This document shows, in pieces, positions 12,684 to 22,750 of a stretch of DNA of 64,000 nucleotides. A model generated the notes under the pieces. It saw nothing but the letters and a program-made list of their open reading frames with translations, was not told where the DNA came from and ran no database searches. Position 1 is the first letter of the stretch. Every line of letters starts with the position of its first letter. Source of the stretch: Cymbidium sinense (Eukaryota; Streptophyta; Magnoliopsida; Asparagales; Orchidaceae); contig CM038216.1 of the NCBI GenBank assembly GCA_021442155.1, positions 92,987,666-93,051,665 of the forward strand, written 5' to 3'. Made by a program: the position numbers and the translations under genes.

Positions 12684-13635
12684 ATTATTTTATTATTTAT
12701 TTTAGTTTTATTATTATTTTTGTTTTATTTATTTAGTTTGGGTTTAGGGTTTAGTTTTAGTTATTTATTAGTTAGTTTATTATTAGATTTATTATTATTA
12801 GTTATTAGTTTAGTTTATTATTATTATTAGTTTAGTTTAGTTGTTATTAGTTATTTAGTTTTAGTTTATTAATTATTTTAGTTTTATATTAATTTTAATA
12901 TTATTATTAGTTAGTTTATTTATTGTTTATTAGTTTATTAGTTTAGTTTTAGTTATTAGTTTATTTATGTTTAGTTATTATTTTAGTTATTTATTAGTTT
13001 TGCTAGTTTATTAGTTTTAGTTTTATTATTTTAGTTATTAGTTTAGTTTTAATTTTGTTAGTTATTTATTAGTTGTGTTTAGGGTTTAGGTTTTATTAGT
13101 TAGTTAGTTATTTATTATTGTTTAGTTTAATTAGTTTATTAGTTTAGTTTTAGTTATTAGCGTTTAGTTTAGTTTTATTAGTTTTATTAGTTTAGTTTAT
13201 TTTTAGTTTTATTAGTGGGTTTTTTTTGTATTTGTTTTTTTAGTTATTAATTAGTTTATTCTTTATTAATTTTGTTATTATTAATTTATTAGTTTTTTAA
13301 TTATTATTTAGTTAGTTTAGTTTAGTTAATTTTGTTAATTTTTATTTTAGTTTATTATTTGTTTTTATTTATTATTAGTTTATTAGTTCTAGTTTATTTT
13401 TTATTAGTTTTAGTTTTAGTAGATTAGTTTAGTGTTTTATTAGTTTATTGTTAGGGTTTAGGGTTTTAGGGTTTAAGGTTGTAGGTAGGGTTTAGGGTTA
13501 GTTTCAGTGTTTAACATTTAACATTAAGGACATTTTTATTTTTTATTATTTATTTTTAAGGTTTAGGGTTTAGGGTTTAGGTTTTAGGTTTTAGGTTTAG
13601 GTTTTAGTTTAGGGTTTAGGGTTTTTATTTTTTTA
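12086..13635 (+). repeat. Degenerate TTTAG/TTATTA array passing into TTTAGGG repeats
   Basis: From 12086 the sequence is almost only TTTAG, TTTTATTAG and TTATTATT words. GGG appears rarely until about 13445, where TTTAGGG and TTTAGGTTT words dominate to 13630. No coding signal is present. The G-bearing strand is +, as in every other array of this window. Confidence 0.85.
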
Positions 13636-13639
13636 ATAG

Positions 13640-14091
13640 AGAACAAATTCAGATTCAACATTTCTTATTTTTGATTTCGTCAACCAAGTAACACACCAAG
13701 CTCTCTAAGACACAAGCCACAATATAGATAAAAAATGAGCATGCATAGAGCAAATTAAAAACCTTAGATAACTAGATCCATCTCTATTATAAAGGCACAA
13801 TTCCATAAGTAGTAGATCAGATCGGTCGTTCTTCAGTTTCTCCAGTTCCCATCAGAACCACCATGGCCTCTCGAGAAGCGAGATCCACCATCATATCCAT
13901 GATATCTCCCTGTGCCACCTCCAGGGTTATAACCTCCGTCGCTCTTCTCGCCTCCATAACCACCACATCAGAACACCTCCATAACCACCAACACGCCCGA
14001 TCCCCCACCACCACGATAATGCCGCCTGCTTCATCTCCAATGCCGGATCTAGATTTGGTAACGATGATGTTCCTGTTAAGGTCATTCCATT
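13640..14091 (-). pseudogene. Glycine-rich RNA-binding protein, last exon and 3'UTR (copy G1)
   Basis: Read on the minus strand, the exon starts at 14091, directly after a TAAG acceptor formed at the edge of the telomere-like array. It runs to a TGA at 13833-13835. The final 18 residues read GGSRFSRGHGGSDGNWRN, the usual C-terminal end of plant glycine-rich RNA-binding proteins (RRM followed by a Gly/Tyr/Arg tail, RNA chaperones of nucleus and cytoplasm). Upstream glycine codons are broken by frameshifts and the RRM end is degraded. The 3'UTR spans about 13650-13832 and ends in an A-rich run. There is no exon 1 nearby, so it cannot make a protein. Open frames on either strand here are shadows. 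Confidence 0.85.
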
Positions 14092-17000
14092 CTTAGGGTT
14101 TAGGTTTAGGGTTTGGAATTTAGGGTTTAGGGTTTAGGATTTAGGGTTAGGTTTAGGGTTTAGCATTTTGGGTTTAGGGTTTAGGGTTTAGGGTTTAATG
14201 TATTAGAGTTTATGCTTTTAGGGTTTAGCATATATGGTTAGGGTTAGGTTTTAAGGTTTAGGGTTTAGGGTTTAGGATTTAAGGTTTAGGGTTTAGGGTT
14301 TAGAGTTTACAATTTAGGATTGAGGGGTTTAGTGTTGTAAGTCAGTTATTTTTTTAGGCTTTGGGGTTTAGGGTTTTTTTTAATTAAGTAAACTAGTAGG
14401 TTTAGGCTAAATTAATTTATTTAGTTTATTTTATTTATTTATTTTAGTTTATTTTCTTTTTTGTTTTTATTTAGTTTTATTTTTTATTTTTATTTACTTT
14501 AGATTATTTATTTTAGGTTTATTTATTTTAGTTTAGGTTTTTTATTTTAGTTTATTTTTTAGGTTTAAGTTTGTGTTTATTTTTTTTAGTTGAGTTTTAT
14601 TTTTATTTTATTTTTTAGGCTTAAGTTTGTTTTAGATTTACTTTTAGGTTTTTTTAGTTTAGGTTTATTTTAGTTTATTTTATTTTATTTATGAGGTTTA
14701 GGTTAGGTTTATTTTATTTTAGGTTTAGGTTTTAATTTTAGTTTATTTTATTTTAGTTTTAGGTTTATTTTATTATTTTATTATTATTTTGATCTTAAGT
14801 TTAAATTTTTTTAGTTTATTTAGGTTTTATTTTTATTTATTTTATTTTTGTTTTATTTTTTAGGTTTTTTATTTAGTATTTATTATAGTTTATTTTAGGT
14901 TTATTTTATTTTATTTTACATTTAGTTTTATTTTATTAGTTTTAATTAGGTTTATTTTATTTTGCATTTATGTTTTATTTATTTATTTTAGTTCATTCTA
15001 TTTTATTTTATTTTATTTTATGTTTAGGTTTAGTTTATTTATTTTATTTAATTTTTAATATCCAGTTATTTATTTATTTTATTTTAGGTTTTATTTAGCC
15101 CAGTTTAGGTGAAGGTCAGGCAGTGGGTTTAGGTTTTAGGTATGGTCAGGTTTAGGGCTCAGGGCTCAGCCTTTAGCATTTAGGGTTTAAATCTGGTTTA
15201 GTTATTAGGGCTAGCTGGCTAGGTTTGAGGTTTAGGGTTTAGCCCAAGGCTCTGAGTAGGGTTTAGGGCCTGGGTGGTTAGGGTTTGGGGTTACATTAGG
15301 GTTTGGATTAGGGTTTAGGGTTTTATTTTTATCTTTAAATCAAGCAAACCAAGTAGGTTTAGCTCATTTTTTAGTTTATTTTATTTAGGTATATTTTTTA
15401 TTTTTAATTATAGTTTAATTTATTTAGTTTTATTTATCTTAGTTTATTTATTTTAGTTTAGATTATATTTTTTAGGTTTAGGTTTAGGTTTATGTTTATT
15501 TTAGTTTAGTTTTATTTTACTTTATTATGGTTTAGTTTTAAATTTTTTTAGGATTAGGTTTAGGTTTTAGATTTTATTTTAATTTTGTTCTTAGGTTTTA
15601 TATTTAGTTTAGGTTTAGGTTTATTTTAGTTTATTTTATTTTGTTTATGGTTTAGGTTTAGGTTAGGTTTCTCTTTAGTTTAGTTTATTTTAGTTTAGTT
15701 TAATTTTAGGTTTAATTTTATTTTATTTTATTTATTTGAGGTTTTTTTAGTTTAGGGTTTAGATTTTTTTGGGTTATTATTATTTTATTATTAGGTTTAA
15801 GTTTTATTTAATTTATTTTATTTTATATTTATTTTATTTTATTTTAAATTTAATTTTATTTTGTTTAGGTTTAGTTTTAGTTTATCCATCTTTTTTTAGT
15901 TTAGTTTAGGTTTTATTTATTTTATCCCAAGTTTTATTTTTTATTTTATTTTATTTTAGTTTTAGCTTTTTAAGTTTAAATTTTAGTTTAGGTATTTTTT
16001 AGGGTTTAAGTTTTATTTAGTTTATCTTTTATCTTATTTAGTTTGGTTTAGCTTTAGGTTTTAGAGTGGTCTGGGGGCTCAGGTATGGGGGTTTAACGTT
16101 GGCCTAGGGTTTGAGTTTAGCCTAGGGTTTAGCATTTTTTAGGTCATGGTTTAAAGCCTGGCCTAGTTTAGGGCTCAGGTTAGGGCCTAGCCGCCAGTTT
16201 GGGGTTGAGAGGTCAGGGTGTGGCCTAGGTGGCTCACTTATGGTTAATAGGGCTCAGGCCCAGCCTGTGGCCTAGTGGGCTCAGGTCAGGGCCTGGATTC
16301 ATTTTAGGGTTAGGAGGGTAGGATCTTATAAATAAAACCAGAAGTTTATTTAGTCATCATTTATTTTTATTTTATTTAGGCTCTATTTTTTATACTTAGT
16401 TTTATTTTAGGTTTATTAGGTTATTTTTTAGTTTAGCTTTAGGTTTATTTTTAGTTTATTTTATTTTATATTTTTTAGTTTATTTTTAGTTTAGGTTTTT
16501 TTATTTTAGTTTTATTTTATTTTATTTATTTTGGTTTAGGTTTTAGTATGGGTTTAGTTTAATTATTTATTTATTTTAGGTTTATTTTTAGGTTTATTTT
16601 AGGCATTAATGGTTTATTTTATTTTATTTTAAGTTTATTTATTTTTATTTTACATTTAGGTTTTGTTTTATTTAGGAGTTTAGTTTTAGGTTTATTTTAA
16701 TTTAGTTTTCTTTTATTTAATTTATTTTATTTTATTTTATTTTATTTTGTTTTAGGTTTAGTCAGGTCCAGAGGTTTTTTAGGTTTTATTTAGGTTTAGG
16801 TTTATTTTTTTATTTTATTTTAAATTTATTTAGTTTAGGTTTAAGTTTTAGGTCTTTATGTCAGTGGTTTGGCCTAGGGTTATTTTGTGGTTAGGTAGGG
16901 TAGGGTCTGGGCTAGTCACTATTTAGGCTTTATGGTAGTTTAGGGTTTTGTGGTTTTACCAGTTTTTTAAGTTTAGTTCATTTTTTATTTAAGTTTTTTT

Positions 17001-18800
17001 AGGTTTTAGTTTAGTTTTAGTTTAATTTATTTTAGTTTAATTTAAGTTTAGGTTTAGGTTTAGATTTATTTAGTTTAGTTTGTTTCATTTAGTTTATTTA
17101 TATTTTTTATTTTTATTTTTATTTAATTTCAGTTTATTTATTTTATTTATTTATTTATTTATTTAGGTTTAGTTATTTTTGTTTTTAGTTAGGTTTTATC
17201 AGTAGTGGCTCAGGCCTAGTTTAGCAGGTCATATTTTTCATTTTATTTAGGGTGGTAGTGGTCAGGTTACAGGTCAGGGCCCAGGTGTGTCCCAGGGTCA
17301 GAGTGGTTAGTGGCCCAGGGTCAGGTTGGCTTATGGCTCAGGTGGGTCTTACCATGGAGTGGAGAGTGTCAGTGGCCTGTGGTTTTGTGGTTTTGAGGGT
17401 CTGCCTTTTTTAAATTTTAAATTAGTTTTAGGTTTATATTATTTTATTTAATTTAGGTTTTATTTATTTTACTTTAGTTTATTTTAGTTTTATTTAGTTT
17501 AGGTTTTATTTAATTTTGGTTTTATTTTATTTTAGTTTTATTTTATTTTTATTTATTTAGTTTATTTTTAGTTTAGGTTTAGGTTTTATTTTCATTTATT
17601 TTATTTTAATTTATTTTTATTTTATTTAGTTTAGGTTTTATTTTAGTTTAGTTTAGGTTTGATTAGGTTTTAGGTTTTAGGTCAGGTTTATTTTAGGTTT
17701 AGATTTTAAATTTTATTTTATTTATTTTAGTTTTTAAGTTTAGTTTTAGTTTATTTTACTAGGTTTTAGTTTATTTAGCTTAGGTTTAGGTTTATTTTAT
17801 GTTTATTTTAGTTTATAGTTTTGGGTTTTTTTATTTTGGTTAATTTATTTTAGGTTTAGGTTTTTATTTAGTTTATTTATTTTTTAATTTATTTTTATTT
17901 AGGTTTATTTAGTTTAGGTTTTATTTTTATTTAGGTTTAGGTTTTATTTAATTTATTTTATTTAGTTTTTATTTTAGGTTTAGGGTTTAGTTTAGGTTTA
18001 TTTTATTTTTATTTAGCTTTAAGTTTATTTTTAATTTTAGTGTAGTTTATTTTGGTTTAGGTTTAGCTTTTTTTATTTTTAGTTTAGGTTTAGTTTATGT
18101 TTATTTAGGTTTATTTAGTTTAGGTTTTATTTTTTAGGTTTAGGTTTATTTATTTTTATTTTAGTTTATATTTCCATATTATTAGTTTGGTTTATTTAGT
18201 TTATTTATTTAGGTTTATTGTTTATTTAGATTTAGGTTTATTTATTTTAGTATAGTTTAGTTTATTTTTATTTTTTAATTTATTTAGTTTTTAGTTCTAT
18301 TTAGTTTAGGTTTAGGTTTTGGTTTAGGTTTAATTTTATTTAAGTATTTATTTTTTAGTTTATTTAGTTTAGTTTAGGTTTAGGTTTAGGTTTAGGTTTA
18401 TTTATTTAGTTTATTTATTTATTTAGGTTTAGGTTTTGGTTTTATTTAGTTTAGTTTATTTAGTTTTATTTTATTTTCGGTTTAGGATTTAGGTTTAGGT
18501 TTAGGTTTATTTAGTTTAGGTCTAGTTTAGGTTTATTTTTATTTATTTATTTAGTTTATGTTTTATTAGTTTATTTGTTTAGGTTTATTTTTTAATTAAT
18601 TTATTTTTTATGTAATGTTATTTTATTTATTTTATTTTATTTTATGATTTTATTTATTTTAGTTTATTTTTATTTTTATTTTTAGTTTAGTAGGTTTAAG
18701 TTTTTATTTTAGGTTTAGGTTTAGGTTCTTATTATTTTTTTATTTTTATTTATTTATTTTATTTTATTTTATTTTATTTATTTAGGTTTATTTAGTTTAT
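14092..18800 (+). repeat. Telomere-like composite array, with GC-richer islands
   Basis: TTTAGGG words dominate at 14092-14340. The conserved tag follows at 14376-14400, then TTTATTTTAG/TTTAGG words to 15090, a second TTTAGGG-rich zone and a second tag at 15333-15358. A weak third tag is at 16325-16350. Four GC-richer islands interrupt the array at about 15098-15300, 16060-16330, 16855-16930 and 17200-17400. In them the word drifts towards CCTAGGG, GGGCTCAGG and GGTCAGGGCC. No gene was found. Confidence 0.85.
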
Positions 18801-20598
18801 TTGATGCAAAATATTTAACTTTTAGTGATTTATACAATAGATTAGATACCAAAGAAGGTGAAAGATGTATGTATAAGTTAGCTTACCAAAGAGATAGGAG
18901 AAGTAAAGACCTAGTTCAACTGAGGTGCATTAATGATGAAAATAATAAAGTGCATTTCTTAGAAAAGGATATTGAAAATAGGTGGATGAGGTATTTTGAT
19001 AAACTTTTCAATGAAGGATCTGAAAGTATGATTGAATTTAGTAACCTTAATACCCTAAACAAAAATAGATAATTTTATTTTAATCATCGTATTAGTAAAT
19101 CTGAAGTTAGAGAAGCTTTAAAGAAAATGAAATGTGGAAAAATAGTAGGACTTGATGATATTCCAATAGGAGTGTGTAAATGTTTAGGAGATCAAGGAAT
19201 TTCTTGACTTACAAATCTTTTTAATATTTTTTTAAAGATTAAAAAGATGTTAGATGAGGGGAGAAAGAATTTATTGGTTCCCATATTTAAGAATAAAGGT
19301 GGTGCACAAGAGTGTGCAAATTATAGAGGAATTAAATTAATGTGTCATACATTAAAATTATGGGAGAGAGTAATTGAACATAGGTTACAATGTGTAATAA
19401 AAGTTTCTCACAATCAGTTTTGTTTCATGCCAGGTGGATCTACTGTGGATGCTATACATTTGTTAAGAGGTTTGATGGAGAAGTATAGAGAAAGTAAGAA
19501 GGATCTATATATGATATTTATTGATTTAGAGAAAGCTTATAATAAAGTTTCAAGAGATGTTCTTTGGAGAGTTCTAGAGCATAAAGGAGTTAATACTGGT
19601 TATATTCAAGTCATTAAGGATATGTATACTAGAGCTATTACTTGTGTCCGAACACATGGAGGATTGACAAAATATTTTCCTGTTTCAGTTGGATTACATC
19701 AAAGATCAGCTTTAAGCCCTTATCTTTTTGCTTTAGTTGTGGATGATCTTACTAGGAATTTACAGGGAGATGTACCTTAGTGTATGCTTTATGCTGATAA
19801 CATTCTTCTTATTTATAAGGCTAGAGAGGGAGTCCAAGATAAACTTGAATTATGGAGGTCAACATTAGAATCTGAAGTTTTTCATTTAAGTAGATCAAAA
19901 ACTGAATATGTGGAGTGTAATTTTAGCTGTAGAAGTTCTAGTGGTAGTGTTGTGACATTAGGCGAACAAGTCATTAATCAGAGTGAGCGATTTAGATATT
20001 GAGGCTCTATTGTTCAAAATGATGGTGAAATAGATGGAGATGTTATTAGTAGAATTTATGTTGGATGGTTGAAGTGGAGGAATGCATCTGGATTATTGTG
20101 TGATAGAAAAGTTCCACTTAAACTTAAGGGAAAATTTTATAAGAGGGTGGTAAAACCTGTAATGACTTATGGTGCAAAATGTTGGCCAATAAAAGAGAAA
20201 CATAAGACTAAGTTAAGTGTTACAAAAATGAAGATGCTCAAGTGGATGAGTGGCTTTACTCTTAGAGATAAAATGTGAAATGAGTATGTTCAGGAAAAAG
20301 TTGGAGTAGCTCCAGTGGTAGATATGATTAGACATAGTCGCCTTAGATGGTTTGGCCACATAAAGCGTTGGCCGTCCGATGACCCGGTTGGGAGAGTAGA
20401 TGCATAAGATTTGCCTTATGTTAAGAAAGGTAGAGGTAGACCAAATAAAACTTGGTTAAGATGTATAAAAAATGACCTTCGTATACTTGAATTGAATGAG
20501 AATTTGACAAATAATAGGACACAATGGAGACGAAGGATTCATGTAGCCGACCCACTTAGCGGGATAAAGGCTTCTTGTTATTGTTGTTGTTGTTGTAG
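18801..20598 (+). pseudogene. RTE-type LINE, 5'-truncated and dead (RT to 3' tail)
   Basis: The element keeps the C-terminal two thirds of an RTE polyprotein. Just before the RT, KVHFLEKDIENRWMRYFDKL (near 18945-19005) matches the linker. RT blocks follow: LLVPIFKNKGGAQECANYRG (19266-19325), DLYMIFIDLEKAYNKV (about 19501-19548), and MLYADNILL where active YADD is expected (19784-19810). The second aspartate of that catalytic pair is now asparagine. The C-terminal part includes WLRCIKNDLR and RIHVADP, and the element ends in a TTG-rich tail at 20575-20597, typical of plant RTEs. The apurinic endonuclease is missing. Stops occur near 19069, 19205, 19778, 20000, 20276 and 20405. It sits inside the telomere-like array, and both flanks carry GGTTTATTTAGTTT, a possible but low-complexity target duplication. 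Confidence 0.92.
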
Positions 20599-21832
20599 GT
20601 TTATTTAGTTTAGAATTTATTTTATTTTAGGTTTAAGTTTTATTTAGTTTTATTTAGGTTTAGGTTTGGTTTATTTTTAAGTTTAGGTTTAGGGTTTAGG
20701 TTTATTTAGTTTTAGTTTAGGTTTAGGTTTAGGTTTATTTTAGTTTAGTTTATTTTATTTTTTTAGGTTTATTTATTTAGTTTAGTTTAGTTTATTTATG
20801 TAGGTTTAGCTTTATTTAGGTTTAGGTTTTATTTAGTTTATTTTAGTTTAGGTTTTTTAGTTTAGTTTATTTTTATTTATTTAGTTTAGTTTAGGTTTAT
20901 TTAGGTTTTGGTTTAGTTAGTTTATTTATTTATTTAGTTTATTTTCTATTTATTTAAGGTTTAGGTTTATTTTTATTTTTTAGTTTTAGGTTTAGTTTAG
21001 GTTTTATTATTTAATTTTGTTTATTTAGTTTAGTTTATGTAGTTTATTTTTTATTTTAGGCTTATTTATTTAGGTTTAGTTTAGGCATATATAGTTTAGG
21101 ATTAGGTTAATTTTTATTTAGTTTTTTTTATTTATCTATTTGTTTAGTTTAAATTTAGGTTTAAGTTTTATTTAGGTTTATTTAGTTTAGGTTTTGGGTT
21201 TAAGTTTAGTTTTGTTTAGGGTTAAGGTTTAGGTTTTGGTTTATTTTAAGTTTATTTTTTGTTTAGTTTAGTATATTATTTAGTTTAGTTTAGGTTTAGG
21301 TTTATTTTATTTAGCTTATTTTTTAGGTTTTTTTTTTAGGTTTTGGTTTAGGTTTAGGTTTAGGTTTATTTAGGTTTATTTATTTAGTTTAGGTTTTAGT
21401 TTATTTAGTTTAGGTTTAGGTTTAGGTTTATTTATTTAGTTTAGGTTAAGGTTTAGGTTTACGTTCAGGTTTTATGTTTATTTTTGGTTTATTTTATTTA
21501 GTTTATTTTATTTAGGTTTTAGTTTATTTAGTTTAGTTTAGGTTAAGTTTTTATTTTTTTAGTTTATTTAGGTTTTCATTTATGTTTAGGTTTAGGTTTA
21601 TTTATTTTTTATTTTACTTTAGTTTTTAGGTTTATTTATTTTAGTTTAGGTTTTGTTTTGTTTTTTAGGTTTATTTTTAGTTTAGTTAATTTAGCTTTAT
21701 TTTAGGTTTAGGTTAATTTAGGTTTAGGTTTAACTTTATTTTATTTTTAGTTTATTTAGTTATTATTTATTTATTTTAGGTTTAACTTTAGGCTTAAATT
21801 TTTTAGTTTATTTATTCACGTTTAGGTTTTCA
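20599..21832 (+). repeat. TTTAGG/TTTATT array, first copy of a local duplication
   Basis: Degenerate array with no gene. With the last 185 bp of the LINE it forms a segment (20414-21832) that reappears at 22567-23980, 2153 bp downstream. The two match in long order, including unusual words such as CAGGTTTTATGTTTA (CAAGTTTTATGTTTA in the second copy) and TTTAGGCTTAAATTTTT. The copy ends abruptly at 21832, where unrelated sequence begins. Confidence 0.85.
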
Positions 21833-22566
21833 ATCCAAAAATTAAAGAATTTCATTCTAATTATGATTTTTAAAATCAATGATTTCATTAATTAGATGAA
21901 ATTATCTAAGCTATAAATATCTACATGCGCTCAGACATAGAGATTTAAAGTGTAAATTTTAATGTCTAAAAAGGCTGTGTGGGCTAAGTTGTAATTAAAT
22001 GAAAATATGAAATCAATCTCATAATTCAGAAATAAAAATTACCTAAATTACTAAACGACAGTATGGGCCTTGACACTATGTTAAATGCTTAAACTTAGTG
22101 TCAGGATCTTTGCTTGGTTGCTTCGGTTTGGTCTTGAGGTCCGTTAACAAAATCTAAAAATCTAATTATTATAAGAATTTTAACTTATTAAAATATCAGA
22201 GAATTTAATTCTATCATATGATAGTAGATCTAATCCTCTATTATTAAACTAATAGAGTCGACAGGATCTAAAATAATAAATTAAATGATCAAGCATACTC
22301 ATAAACCTCGATGATGGCTGTGTTGAATGAAGATTTCAACTGGAGGAGATACTTATCATCAAAATGTGCTTGCAAGCTCAAAGTGAATTAATCAAAATCA
22401 AGTGTCAATACAAATATAAAATTGGATAAATTACTAAGTGTTAAATGCTTAAATGAAATTTAATCTTTAAAAAACTTAAAGAAAAATCTAACCCAATCCA
22501 CCTTCTGCAATAGTTTATCGAAGGTGATAATTTAAGAAAACTCTAGCTCACAAAGGTTTATTTTTT
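21833..22566. other. Unrecognised AT-rich spacer within the duplicated array
   Basis: About 730 bp that is neither telomere-like nor coding. I see no retroelement motif and no open frame of note. It separates the two copies of the LINE-tail/array segment. It may mark the breakpoint of the duplication or a captured filler sequence. Confidence 0.5.
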
Positions 22567-22750
22567 CCTTATGTTAAGAAAGGTAGAGGTAGACCAAATA
22601 AAACTTGGTTAAGATGTATAAAAAATGACCTTCGTATACTTGAATTGAATGAGAATTTGACACATAATAGGACACAATGGAGACGAAGGATTCATGTAGC
22701 CGACCCACTTAGCGGGATAAAGGCTTCTTGTTATTGTTGTTGTTGTTGTA
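22567..22750 (+). pseudogene. RTE LINE 3' end, second copy made by segmental duplication
   Basis: Nearly identical to 20414-20597, including the WLRCIKNDLR codons, the HVADP end and the TTG tail. The same array sequence follows both copies for about 1.2 kb. This is therefore a duplicated piece of the first LINE and its flank, not a second insertion. Confidence 0.9.
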
